From: Saccharothrix obliqua
GTDB taxonomy: Bacteria > Actinomycetota > Actinomycetes > Mycobacteriales > Pseudonocardiaceae
Direction of reading: 5' to 3'
DNA length: 64,000 nt
Assembly: GCF_019375475.1 (NCBI RefSeq)
Contig: NZ_JAHXGQ010000002.1
Span: 1 to 64,000, forward strand
This document shows positions 28,480 to 37,120 of this stretch, one piece after another. Every line of letters begins with the position of its first letter. Within the stretch, counting starts at the first letter, position 1. The position numbers were made by a program, and so were the translations under genes. The notes under the pieces were generated by a model, which saw nothing but the letters and a program-made list of their open reading frames with translations, was not told the origin of the DNA and searched no databases.

Positions 28480-29364
28480 ATGACGGCGCACCACCGCGCC
28501 CCCGTGACGGTCATCGGGCTGGGGGCGATGGGTTCCGCGCTGACGCGGGCGCTCGTGGCCGCGGGACACCCCACGACGGTGTGGCACCGGCTGCCCGGCC
28601 CGGTCGACGAGCCGGTCGCGACGGGCGCCGTGCACGCCGCCACCCTGGTCGAGGCGGTCTCGGCGAGCCCGCTGGTCGTGGTGTGCGTGATGGACCACCG
28701 GGCGATGCGGGAGATCGTGAACTCGCTCGGCGACGCGCCCGCGGACCGGGTCGTCGTGAACCTCACCCCGGGTTCCGCCGAGGAGGCCCGGCAGACCGCG
28801 GAGTGGGTGGCCGCGCGTGGCGTCGCCTACCTGGACGGCGCGTTGCTCACCCCGCCCGCCGAGGTCGGCGGTGAGCAGGCGCTCGCCTTCTACGCCGGCC
28901 CCAAGCAGGTCTACCGGGAGCACGAGGCGACGTTGGCCGCGCTCGGCGGTTCCGCCACCTACCTCGGCGAGGACGTGGGGCTGCCCGCGTTGTACGAGGT
29001 GGCGTTGTGCGGCGTGCTGTGGAGCGCGTGGGCCGGGCTGCTGCACGCGCTGGCGCTGGTGTCGGCCGAACGCGTCGCCACCGCCGACTTCCTGCCGCAC
29101 GCGACCCGCTGGCTGGAGCAGGTGGTCGCGCCGTGCGTGCCCGGCCTGACCGCCGACGTCGAGCGGCGCGACTACCCGGGCACCACGCTCGGGCGGGAGG
29201 CCGTGGCGATCGAGCGGCTGGTGGCGGCGAGCCGCGCGCGCGGCGTGGACGAGGGCCTGCCCGGCTACTTGCTCGCGCGGACCGAGCAGGCGATCCGGCA
29301 CGGCCACGCGGGCGACGGGTTCGCGAGCCTCATCGAGGTGCTGCGGTCGCCGGCCGCCGAGTGA
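28480..29364 (+). CDS. Imine reductase-like NAD(P)-dependent oxidoreductase
   Basis: 294 residues. Rossmann start VTVIGLGAMGSALTRALVAAGHPTT is split here only by length: motif GLGAMG, then HR for NADPH. NLTPGSAEEA and VAYLDGALLTPP follow, the patterns of the imine reductase branch of the beta-hydroxyacid dehydrogenase superfamily. A helical C-terminal dimerisation domain follows. Such enzymes reduce cyclic imines to amines, which fits a cluster with transaminases. ATG 28480 is taken over 28474 because AGAGGAGG lies 6 bases before it. A second family member is at 46072. Substrate is inferred only. Confidence 0.88.
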   Translation: MTAHHRAPVTVIGLGAMGSALTRALVAAGHPTTVWHRLPGPVDEPVATGAVHAATLVEAVSASPLVVVCVMDHRAMREIVNSLGDAPADRVVVNLTPGSAEEARQTAEWVAARGVAYLDGALLTPPAEVGGEQALAFYAGPKQVYREHEATLAALGGSATYLGEDVGLPALYEVALCGVLWSAWAGLLHALALVSAERVATADFLPHATRWLEQVVAPCVPGLTADVERRDYPGTTLGREAVAIERLVAASRARGVDEGLPGYLLARTEQAIRHGHAGDGFASLIEVLRSPAAE

Positions 29365-29391
29365 ACTTCGCAACTGGGGAAAGGGAAGAGC

Positions 29392-30900
29392 ATGGAGCGC
29401 ACAGACCGCGCGGGCGCCCGGGAGTGGCTCGGGCTGGCCGTCCTCGCGCTGCCGACGCTGCTGCTGTCGGTGGACGCGACCGTCCTGTACCTGGCGCTGC
29501 CGCACCTGGGCGCCGACCTGCGCCCCACCGGCGCCGAGACGCTGTGGATCATCGACATCTACGGCTTCATGATCGCGGGCTTCCTGATCACCATGGGCAC
29601 GCTCGGTGACCGGATCGGTCGCCGGCGGCTGCTCGTGGTGGGCGCGCTCGCGTTCGGCGCGGCGTCCGTGGCCGCCGCCTACGCGAGCGACCCGGCGGTG
29701 TTGATCGCGGCGCGGGCGCTGCTCGGCGTGGCGGGCGCGACGCTGATGCCGTCCACGCTCGCGCTGATCACCAACATGTTCCACGACGCCACGCAGCGCG
29801 GCGTGGCGATCGGCGTGTGGGCGGCGTGCTTCTCGGCCGGGGTGGCGGCGGGTCCGCTGATCGGCGGCGCGTTGCTGGAGCTGTTCTGGTGGGGTTCGGT
29901 GTTCCTGCTCGCCGTGCCGGTGATGGTGGTGCTGCTGGTCGCCGCGCCGCTGCTGCTGCCCGAGTCGCGCGACCCCGCGCCGGGCAGGCTCGACCTGGCG
30001 AGCGTCGCCCTGTCGCTGGCGGCGATCCTGCCGGTGATCTACGGCCTGAAGGCGGTCGCGGCCGACGGCGTCGGTCTCGTCGCCGCGGCGGCGATCGCGG
30101 TCGGGCTCGGGTTCGGCGCGTGGTTCGTGCGGCGGCAGCGGTCGCTGCCCGACCCGCTGCTGGACGTCCGGCTGTTCACGCGGCCCGCGTTCGCCGGCGC
30201 GCTGCTGGCGCTGCTGGTCGGCCTCGCGGTGGTGGGCGCGGTGTATCTGTTCGTCACCCAGTACCTCCAAATGGTCGCGGGCCTCTCACCGCTGGCGGCG
30301 GGGTTGTGGCTGCTGCCCTCGGCGGTGGCGATGATCGTCTCGTCGATGGTCGCGCCCGTGGTGGCCCGCCGGGTCGCGCCGGGTGTGCTGGTGGCCGTCG
30401 CGCTCGGCATCTCGGCCGTCGGGTACCTGCTGCTCGCGTTCGTGTCGGGGCCCGACGGGTTGGCGCTGGTGGTGACCGGTCTGGTGGTGGTGTACGCCGG
30501 TATCGGGCCGATGATGGCGCTGGGCACCGACCTGGTGGTGGGCGCCGCGCCCGCGGAGCGCGCGGGTTCGGCGGCGGCCATGTCGGAGACCAGCATGGAG
30601 TTCGGGTTGGCGCTGGGGGTGGCGGTGCTGGGCAGCGTGGGCACGGCCGTGTACCGGTCGGAATTGCCGCCGGGCACGCCGGCGGACGCCGTGGAATCGC
30701 TCGCCGGCGCGTTGGCCGTCGGCGGCGCGGATGTGGTCGCCGCGGCGCGGTCGGCGTTCACCAGCGGGTTGACCGCGGTGGGGGTGGTGAGCGCCGTCGC
30801 CACGGTGCTGGTCGCTTTCGCGACGTTGTTCCTGGTGCGCGTTCCCGCAGCGGGCACCGAAGAAATCACGCCGGCGGAAGGGCGGACATCTCGGGCATAA
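29392..30900 (+). CDS. MFS multidrug exporter, DHA2 (14-helix) type
   Basis: 502 residues with many hydrophobic segments. Motif A-like GTLGDRIGRRRLL between TM2 and TM3, the antiporter motif C region FSAGVAAGPLIGG, and an N-terminal VDATVLYLALPHLGADL, as in SmvA/QacA-type proton-driven exporters. It begins 27 bp after the imine reductase gene with GGGGAAAGGGAAGAG before the ATG, so it is in the same SARP-box-controlled operon. Probable role: export of, and self-resistance to, the cluster product. Confidence 0.92.
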   Translation: MERTDRAGAREWLGLAVLALPTLLLSVDATVLYLALPHLGADLRPTGAETLWIIDIYGFMIAGFLITMGTLGDRIGRRRLLVVGALAFGAASVAAAYASDPAVLIAARALLGVAGATLMPSTLALITNMFHDATQRGVAIGVWAACFSAGVAAGPLIGGALLELFWWGSVFLLAVPVMVVLLVAAPLLLPESRDPAPGRLDLASVALSLAAILPVIYGLKAVAADGVGLVAAAAIAVGLGFGAWFVRRQRSLPDPLLDVRLFTRPAFAGALLALLVGLAVVGAVYLFVTQYLQMVAGLSPLAAGLWLLPSAVAMIVSSMVAPVVARRVAPGVLVAVALGISAVGYLLLAFVSGPDGLALVVTGLVVVYAGIGPMMALGTDLVVGAAPAERAGSAAAMSETSMEFGLALGVAVLGSVGTAVYRSELPPGTPADAVESLAGALAVGGADVVAAARSAFTSGLTAVGVVSAVATVLVAFATLFLVRVPAAGTEEITPAEGRTSRA

Positions 30901-31148
30901 CCGGCCGCTCACCCGGTTGGGCGATGAACCGCACTTCGCGGGCCGGCAGCCTCGTCGGCGGGTGCGCCGATCGGCCGCCGAGGGCACGGCCGCCGAGGAT
31001 TGGACACCGAGCGTTGGACGTCGGGGAACCACGCGCCGAGGGATCGGCCGCACACCGCCCCGACCCGATTCGCCACTGATTCCGGTGGATTCGCGGATGT
31101 GCCGCCGGCGAGCCCCGGCGGCGCTCCGCCAGAACTGGGGGAGAGAAG
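30901..31148. promoter_or_regulatory. Leader/promoter region of the second SARP gene with repeats and a hairpin
   Basis: No gene. Two copies of CGGCCGCCGAGG (30972-30983 and 30987-30998) with a 15-bp period are followed by TTGGAC repeated 14 bp apart. An 8-bp stem with a 6-base loop (31101-31122) lies 26 bases before the ATG and would fold in the 5' leader. A function is not established. Confidence 0.4.
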
Positions 31149-33260
31149 ATGGAGTTCCGATTACTGGGCCCGTTGGAAGTGCTGCACGAGGGCCGTCCCG
31201 TGGCCCTGGGCGGCATCAAGCAGCGCGCCACGCTCGGGTTCCTGTTGCTCAAGGCGAACCAGGTGGTGCCGACCAGTCGGCTGCTGGGTGCGCTGTGGCC
31301 GGGTGAGGACCCGCCCGCGTCGGCGCGCAAGATGCTCCAGAACGCCGTGTGGAGCCTGCGGGCGGCGTTGTCGGTGACCGAGGGGCCGGGTGCGCCCAAG
31401 CTGTCCACGCAGGCGCCCGGCTACGTGCTCCAGGTGGACCAGGAGCAGGTCGACCTGTTCCGGTTCCACCAGCGCGCCGAGCGCGGGCGGGCCGAGCGGT
31501 CCACACCGGAACTCGCGGCGAAGCTGCTGCGGGAGGCGCTCGGCACGTGGCGCGGCGCGGCGCTCGCCGACCTGGTGGAGAGCGGGATCTCCTGGCCGGA
31601 GCTGGCGGTGGTGGAGAACGCGCGGCTGGACGCGATGGAGGACTACTTCGACGCGGAGCTGGCGTGCGGCAGGCACCGGTCGGTGCTGGGCGTGCTGGAG
31701 GCGATGGTCGAGGCCGAGCGGTTGCGCGAGCGGTCCTGCGGCCAGCTGATGCTGGCCCTGTACCGGTGCGGGCGGCACGCGGACGCGCTCACCGTCTACA
31801 GCAGGCTGCGCACGTCCCTGGTGGAGGACCTGGGCCTGGAGCCGGGGCCCGGGTTGCAGAAGCTCCAGCACGCGATCCTCACCCACGACCCGGCGCTCGC
31901 GGTCGCGCCGGCGCGGGAGGAGGCCGAGGTGCCGCGGTTGCGGTCGGTGGAGCCCATCCCCGTGCCGCGGGCGGGCGTGCGGCGGCGGCACCTGACGGTG
32001 GCGCTGGTGCGGGTCCGGCCGGCGACGGGTGACGCCGATCCGGCCGAAGTGGACCACGCGCTCGCGGCGGTGACCGCGATGGTGCGGTCCGGCATAGAGG
32101 AGCTGGGCGGCACCGTCGCCACGTCCATCGGGTCGGCGTCGCTGGCGTTGTTCGGCGGCCCGTTCGCGCGGGGCGGCGACGAGGAGCGGGCCGTGCGGGC
32201 GGCGTTGGCGTTGCGGGACTGCTTCGCCGACGGCATCGGCCGCAGCCTCGTGGTGCGCATCGCGGTCGTGACCGGCGAGGCGCTGGTGCTGACCGAGCCG
32301 GGCGCGCCGCCCACCGTCACCGGGACCCTGGTGGACGAGTGCCAGCACGTGCTGTCGGCCGTGCCGGAGGGTGCGGTGTGGATCTGCTCGCGGACCCGTG
32401 AGCTGACCGGTGGCGCGTTCCACGGGGCGGAGGCGGTGAACGGGGCGTGGGAGATCTCCGGCGCCGCCGGGCAGGTCGACGAGCACGACAGCGAACTCGC
32501 CGTCGTGCGCGGGTTCCTGGACCGCGCGCTGCGCCGCGACACGCCGCACCTGGTGACGTTGCTGGGTGAGGCGGACGCGTTCCTGGAGCGGTTCGGCGGG
32601 TTGGTCGACGGGCCGCGGCTGGTGTGCGGTCGGGTCGTGGCGGGCGATCCGCTGCGCGTGGTGACCGACGTGCTGGCCGGGTACTGCGGTGTGCGGCCGG
32701 ACGACGTGGGCGGGTTGCGCGGCAAGCTGGGCGCCGCGCTGCGCGCCATCGGGCCCGCCGAGGCGGACGACCTGCTGCCGAGGCTGGCGCCGGACACGCG
32801 GGCCGACCACGCCGACGTGGCCGGCGCGTGGCGGCGGTTCCTGGAGCTGGCGGCCCAGGACCGGCCGTTGGTCGTGGTGCTGCGGGACGTGCACCTGGCC
32901 GGCGAGGAGGTGTTGGACGCCGTGGAGACCCTGGCCGACTCGTCCCGGCCGGTGCCGTTGCTGGTCGTGGTGGCGGCGAAGCCGGCGTTGCTCGACCGGA
33001 GGCCGAGCTGGGGTGGCGGCAAGCCGCACGCCGCGTCGATCACCCTGGATCCCCCGCGGGACGGGACGGCGGACCGCCTGCGCCGCCTGGTGCTGTCCAC
33101 GGCGGACCGGGGCGCGTTGTTCGGCGCGGAGGAAGGCGAACCGGCCGGCAGATGGCCCACCCGTGAGCCCGCGCGGCGGAAGTCGTTGTGGCGAGACGAA
33201 TCCTGGCGGCCGAGGGTGGTGAAACTGCCGAAGCTCTCCGCCGGGGCCAACCGAGCCTGA
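31149..33260 (+). CDS. SARP regulator with degenerate cyclase-like and AAA-like domains; TTA codon 5
   Basis: 703 residues. Winged-helix domain MEFRLLGPLEVLHEGRPV to about 95, BTAD domain to about 250, then a class III nucleotidyl-cyclase-like domain (about 278-434) with RRRHLTVALVRVRP and GGTVATSIGSASLALFGGP. Both metal-binding Asp positions are lost, including the Asp of the usual GD motif, which reads GS. An AAA/STAND-like segment follows in which the P-loop position reads GEADAFLERF (about 471), so no Walker A, while a Walker-B-like VVVLRDVHLAGEEVLD (about 574) persists. The protein ends without TPRs. Codon 5 (31161-31163) is TTA, the rare leucine codon read by bldA tRNA. A probable pathway-specific activator. 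Confidence 0.88.
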   Translation: MEFRLLGPLEVLHEGRPVALGGIKQRATLGFLLLKANQVVPTSRLLGALWPGEDPPASARKMLQNAVWSLRAALSVTEGPGAPKLSTQAPGYVLQVDQEQVDLFRFHQRAERGRAERSTPELAAKLLREALGTWRGAALADLVESGISWPELAVVENARLDAMEDYFDAELACGRHRSVLGVLEAMVEAERLRERSCGQLMLALYRCGRHADALTVYSRLRTSLVEDLGLEPGPGLQKLQHAILTHDPALAVAPAREEAEVPRLRSVEPIPVPRAGVRRRHLTVALVRVRPATGDADPAEVDHALAAVTAMVRSGIEELGGTVATSIGSASLALFGGPFARGGDEERAVRAALALRDCFADGIGRSLVVRIAVVTGEALVLTEPGAPPTVTGTLVDECQHVLSAVPEGAVWICSRTRELTGGAFHGAEAVNGAWEISGAAGQVDEHDSELAVVRGFLDRALRRDTPHLVTLLGEADAFLERFGGLVDGPRLVCGRVVAGDPLRVVTDVLAGYCGVRPDDVGGLRGKLGAALRAIGPAEADDLLPRLAPDTRADHADVAGAWRRFLELAAQDRPLVVVLRDVHLAGEEVLDAVETLADSSRPVPLLVVVAAKPALLDRRPSWGGGKPHAASITLDPPRDGTADRLRRLVLSTADRGALFGAEEGEPAGRWPTREPARRKSLWRDESWRPRVVKLPKLSAGANRA

Positions 33261-33400
33261 CCCCCGGTGGACCGGACGCGCGCCCGCCGCCCGCGTACCG
33301 GTCCACCCCAATGCCCGGCACCCCGCCCACACCGCACTCCTCAGACCACTCCACCCGTCCCCCTCGGCCCGGCACGCCTCCCCCGCACGTCGCCCCCGCG

Positions 33401-33476
33401 CCTCCCCCGCGCCTCCCCCGCGCGCCTCCCCCGCGCGCCTCCCCCGCGCGCCTCCCCCGCGCGCCTCCCCCGCGCG
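33401..33476. repeat. GC-rich tandem repeat, 13-bp unit
   Basis: Five perfect copies of CCTCCCCCGCGCG run from 33412 to 33476, preceded by an 11-bp partial copy at 33401. They lie in the 609-bp gap between the SARP gene and the PadR gene, which has no convincing ORF; frames read here encode only Pro/Ala/Arg strings. Variable copy number between strains would be expected. Confidence 0.9.
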
Positions 33477-33814
33477 TCGCCCCCGGCACGTCGCCGGGAC
33501 TGCCCCGGCACACCGCGCCACCTCCTCGGCTCGCACTCCGCACAGGCATCGGCCGTCCACGCCCCGCCACTCCCCCCGCCACTCCCCCCGCCGGCCGCCC
33601 CCACCGGCACCCGGCCCGTTCGCGCTTGGCGCGCCACCCGCGCCCCGCCCCCGCGCGTCGCCCTGTCGCTCGCCGGCTTCGAGCCCTCGCCGCGGCAGGC
33701 CGCGCCGTCCGTCCCCGCGCCCCGCACCGGGCACCTCGCAAGCGCGGTGGCAGGGTCTTCCGCAGTTCGTCGCCGCACGCACCCGAACACCGGGCCTCGT
33801 TCGGCGACCCATAG

Positions 33815-33855
33815 TTGACACTGACTAGTCAGACATGGATAGTCAGTAATGACTA
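33815..33855 (+). promoter_or_regulatory. PadR promoter with two overlapping operator palindromes
   Basis: TTGACA (33815-33820) and GATAGT (33838-33843) are spaced by 17 bases. A perfect 12-bp palindrome CTGACTAGTCAG (33821-33832) fills the spacer and a second inverted repeat TAGTCA-N4-TGACTA (33840-33855) covers the -10 and start. Sharing of the TGACTA half-site and overlap with the promoter point to autorepression by PadR. Confidence 0.75.
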
Positions 33856-33869
33856 CAGGAGGACGAGGG

Positions 33870-34469
33870 ATGGCGGGCAAGCGCAAGGTCGGCAACCTGC
33901 TGGCGCTGGCCGTGCTGAGCTACCTGGTGCGGCAGCCGGCGCACCCCTACGAGTTGAGCCGGATGCTGCGCGAGCACGGCGACGACCGCAGCATCAAGTT
34001 CACCCACGGCTCGCTCTACATGGTGGTCGGCCAGCTCGCGAAGGCCGGTTTCATCACCGAGCACGAGACCTCGCGCGACGGCCAACGGCCCGAGCGCACC
34101 GTCTACGCGCTCACCCCGGCCGGTCGGGCGGAGTTGCGGGACTGGATGCGTGAACTGGTCGCCGAACCCCGGCACGAGTACCCGCACTTCGTGGCGGCGC
34201 TGTCGTTGATCGGCGCGCTGCACCCGGACGAGGTGGTGGGCCTGCTCCACGACCGGCTCACCCGGCTCGCCCGGCAACGCGTCGAGATCCGGGACCTGCT
34301 CGACGGCACCGACGTCCACCCGCTCTTCCTGGTCGAAGAGGAGTACCGACTGGCCCTGCTCGACGCCGAGACGGCGTTCGTGCGCGGCTTCATCGACCGG
34401 ATCGAGGACCCGGCGACCGGCTGGGGGCCGCTGTGGGCCGGGTTCCACGAACCACAGGAGGGGACATGA
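33870..34469 (+). CDS. PadR family transcriptional regulator
   Basis: 199 residues. N-terminal winged helix with NLLALAVLSYLVRQPAHPYE and GSLYMVVGQLAKAGFI, the PadR signature, then a C-terminal helical dimerisation region. Start at 33870 is preferred: AGGAGG sits at 33857-33862, whereas the earlier in-frame ATG at 33849 lies inside the operator. The stop overlaps the start of the flavin monooxygenase gene, so PadR and its likely target are co-transcribed. Confidence 0.93.
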   Translation: MAGKRKVGNLLALAVLSYLVRQPAHPYELSRMLREHGDDRSIKFTHGSLYMVVGQLAKAGFITEHETSRDGQRPERTVYALTPAGRAELRDWMRELVAEPRHEYPHFVAALSLIGALHPDEVVGLLHDRLTRLARQRVEIRDLLDGTDVHPLFLVEEEYRLALLDAETAFVRGFIDRIEDPATGWGPLWAGFHEPQEGT

Positions 34470-35638
34470 GAGCACTGGTGATCGGCGGCGGCATCGGGGG
34501 GCCGGTGGCCGCGATGGCGTTGCGGCAGGCGGGGATCGAGGCGGTCGTGCACGAGGCGTACGACCGCACCGCGGAAGGGGTCGGCGGCGCGTTGAGCATC
34601 GCGCCGAACGGGCTCGCGGCGCTCGCGGTCGTCGGGCTGGACGACGCGGTGCGCGCGATCGGCTCGCCCATCACGTCCATGGCGATGCGCAGTTGGACCG
34701 GCAAGACGCTCGGTGCCTTCCGCAGCGACCCGCCGCAGCTGATGGTGTGGCGTGCCGACCTGTACCGGGTGCTGCACGAGGAGGCCGCGCGGCGCGGCGT
34801 GGAAACGCTGCTGGGCAAGCGTTTCGTGGGCGCGCGGTCGACCGGTGGCGGCGTGGTGGCCGAGTTCGCGGACGGCACGGCGGCGACCGGTGACGTGCTG
34901 ATCGGCGCGGACGGCATCAGGTCCGCCGTGCGGGGCGTCATCGACCCCGCCGCGCCACGACCCCGGCACGCGGGTCTGCTCGGCTTCGGCGCACGCGTCG
35001 AGCACAGCGGGCTGCCGTCCACCGGGGGCCGGATGGACCTGGTGTTCGGCAAGCGCGCGTTCTTCGGCTACCAGGTGCTGGACGACTCGTCCGGCGGCTG
35101 GTTCGCGAACCTCCCGCACCGCACCCCGATGACCGCCGCCGAGGCGCGGGCCACCGACTCGCGGGAGTGGCTGCGGGTGTTGCGCGAGGCGTTCGCCGGT
35201 GACCGCGTGCCGGCCCTGGCCATGATCGACCGGGTGGCGCCGGAGGACCTGGTGGTGACCGGGTCGCTGGAGGACATCCCGTCCGTGCCGGTGTGGAGCC
35301 GGGACCGGGTGGTGTTGATCGGCGACGCGGCGCACGCCACGTCGCCGAGTTCCGGGCAGGGCGCCTCGCTCGCGGTGGAGAGCGCCGTCGAGTTGGCGAA
35401 GTGCTTGCGGGACTTGCCTTATCCGGAGGCGTTCGCCGCGTACGAGCGGCTGCGGCGCGCGCGGGTGGAGCGGATCATCGCCATGGCGGCCCGCACCAAC
35501 CAGGACAAGGCGGCCGGCCCCGTCGCCCGCGTCTTCCGCGACCTGCTGATGCCGGTGGCGATGAAGTTCGCCAAGCCGGACCGCTTCACGTGGCAGTTCG
35601 AGCACCGCATCGACTGGGACGCGCCGGTCGCCGCGTAA
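34466..35638 (+). CDS. FAD-dependent (group A) monooxygenase
   Basis: 390 residues. ADP-binding motif GGGIGGPVAAMALRQAG, the DG motif in LIGADGIRSAVRG, and the second FAD motif GDAAHATSPSSGQGASLA: class A aromatic or antibiotic hydroxylase fold (PHBH/TetX-like). Coupled to PadR by an ATGA overlap, with CAGGAGGGG before the ATG. PadR-linked members often oxidise phenolic compounds or inactivate drugs; substrate unknown. No sign that it belongs to the PKS cluster besides proximity. Confidence 0.92.
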   Translation: MRALVIGGGIGGPVAAMALRQAGIEAVVHEAYDRTAEGVGGALSIAPNGLAALAVVGLDDAVRAIGSPITSMAMRSWTGKTLGAFRSDPPQLMVWRADLYRVLHEEAARRGVETLLGKRFVGARSTGGGVVAEFADGTAATGDVLIGADGIRSAVRGVIDPAAPRPRHAGLLGFGARVEHSGLPSTGGRMDLVFGKRAFFGYQVLDDSSGGWFANLPHRTPMTAAEARATDSREWLRVLREAFAGDRVPALAMIDRVAPEDLVVTGSLEDIPSVPVWSRDRVVLIGDAAHATSPSSGQGASLAVESAVELAKCLRDLPYPEAFAAYERLRRARVERIIAMAARTNQDKAAGPVARVFRDLLMPVAMKFAKPDRFTWQFEHRIDWDAPVAA

Positions 35639-35645
35639 CGCCCCC

Positions 35646-36728
35646 TCACCTCTCGGCCGGCGCGGGTGGCCGGTCCGGGGCCGGGTCGGTCAGGGCCGCC
35701 CGGGTGGTGGTCCTGGTCGCCGACAGGAGGCCGAGGAGGCTGCGCCGGTCCTCGGTGAACCGGGCCAGCAGGCCGATCGCGAGCGCGGCCAGGAGCAGCA
35801 ACCCGGTGTGCCCGGACAACGCCAGCCACAGGACCGGCAGCCACCAGAGCACGAACCGCACCAGCACCGACCAGCGCCTCGCCGGTCCGCCGCGGGTGCG
35901 TTGCAGGGCCAGGTTGAAGACGAACTGACCCGGCGTGGCCCGGTCGGCGCGCACCGTGGGCAGCACGAGGGTGTAGCCGGTCGTCACGGCCACCGCGAGG
36001 GCGGTGGTGAAGCGCCCGTCCGTCGTCCACGCCCGCGTTGTCGCACCGGCCAGCGCGAGCACGGCCAGCACCGTGAACCGGGTCAGCTCGATCACCAGCA
36101 GGTCACCCGCGAACGCCAGCCCGCGGCGGATCAGGCCCGGTGGCGCGGTGTCCGCCACCGGCGCGGCCGTCGCGGGCGGGAGCACGCGGGTCAGCGGCTT
36201 GGACAGCAGCCAGCCCACGAGCGCGCCCGCGGTGTTGGTCATGACGTCGTCCACGTCGGCCAGCCGGTACGGGCACGGGTAGAGGCCGAACAACGCCGTG
36301 CCCTGCGTGACCTCGACCGCGACCGACGTCAGCAGACCGATCCCGACCGCCGCGAGCAGTGGTTCGCGGAAGCGGTACCCGGCCAGGAAACCCAGTGGCA
36401 GGAACAGGACCACGTTCAACGCCAGCTGCCACACCGCCGGGCCGCCGTCGCGCGCGACGTCGTTCAGCGATTCGAGCGGTTGGAGCTGCCAGTAGTCCAG
36501 CAGCCGCCGCTTGGTGCAGAAGTCGCTGTCCACCACCGGCAACGGGAACAGGGTGAACGCCACCAGCCCGCACCCGTACAGCACACCCGCCGCCGCCACG
36601 AACGCCGACCAGCCGCGCAGCCTGCCGAACCGCCGGTACTGGACGTGCACCCACGGCAGCACCGCGAGCGGCACCACCAGCGCGAACAGCACTAACGCGA
36701 TGATCGACTCAGTCAGTCGCACCGACAT
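35646..36728 (-). CDS. VanZ-RDD fusion membrane protein
   Basis: 360 residues. An N-terminal VanZ-like part holds several membrane segments and the core LNVVLFLPLGFLAGYRFR and VAVEVTQG, then DVDDVMTNTAGALVGWLL. An RDD-like membrane domain starts near GLIRRGLAFAGDLLVIE and ends before a polar, Pro-rich tail. VanZ proteins are linked with low-level glycopeptide tolerance and envelope functions. The gene is convergent with the monooxygenase (7 bp between stops) and 11 bp downstream of a small membrane-protein gene on the same strand. Function not known. Confidence 0.85.
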   Translation of the reverse strand: MSVRLTESIIALVLFALVVPLAVLPWVHVQYRRFGRLRGWSAFVAAAGVLYGCGLVAFTLFPLPVVDSDFCTKRRLLDYWQLQPLESLNDVARDGGPAVWQLALNVVLFLPLGFLAGYRFREPLLAAVGIGLLTSVAVEVTQGTALFGLYPCPYRLADVDDVMTNTAGALVGWLLSKPLTRVLPPATAAPVADTAPPGLIRRGLAFAGDLLVIELTRFTVLAVLALAGATTRAWTTDGRFTTALAVAVTTGYTLVLPTVRADRATPGQFVFNLALQRTRGGPARRWSVLVRFVLWWLPVLWLALSGHTGLLLLAALAIGLLARFTEDRRSLLGLLSATRTTTRAALTDPAPDRPPAPAER

Positions 36729-36739
36729 GGACACGGCCG

Positions 36740-37120
36740 TCAGACCACCACCCGACGACGACGACCCACGGCGAGGGCCGCCCCGGCGGCCACCACGAGC
36801 ACCACCACGACCACCACCGGCCACCACGGCATGGAGGTGCGCTCGGCCACCGGGTCGGTCGGGACCAGCGGATCGGAACTCGGCGAGCACACCACCGCCC
36901 ACGACTCGCCGCCCTGGTGGGCGCACGCGGGACTCGCCGGCCGGCCTCCGCCACCCGCGGGAGGCTCGACCACCACCCGCGCACCGGAACCGCCCCCCTC
37001 CACCGGATCGGCCGCCAACCACGCGGTACCTGCCGGTGGCCGGCTGTCCTGTTCGGCGGCGGGCGGCTCGTGCACAGCGGGGGTCGGCCCGGCGGCATGT
37101 GCGTGATCGGGAGAGGTCAA
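36740..37120 (-). CDS. Small protein with C-terminal membrane anchor
   Basis: About 126 residues. Pro/Gly-rich polar body followed by a single hydrophobic segment PWWPVVVVVVLVVAAGAA and a basic tail GRRRRVVV, so probably anchored with the body facing one side of the membrane. No signal peptide. TTG 37120 has AGGAG five bases upstream; GTG 37135 is the alternative and adds five residues. It ends 11 bp before the VanZ-RDD gene and probably shares its transcript. Family not recognised. Confidence 0.6.
   Translation of the reverse strand: MTSPDHAHAAGPTPAVHEPPAAEQDSRPPAGTAWLAADPVEGGGSGARVVVEPPAGGGGRPASPACAHQGGESWAVVCSPSSDPLVPTDPVAERTSMPWWPVVVVVVLVVAAGAALAVGRRRRVVV

Noticed and set aside
33401-33476. 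CRISPR-like repeat array
   Set aside because: The units are 13 bp and contiguous without spacers, and no cas genes are present; it is a simple tandem repeat.
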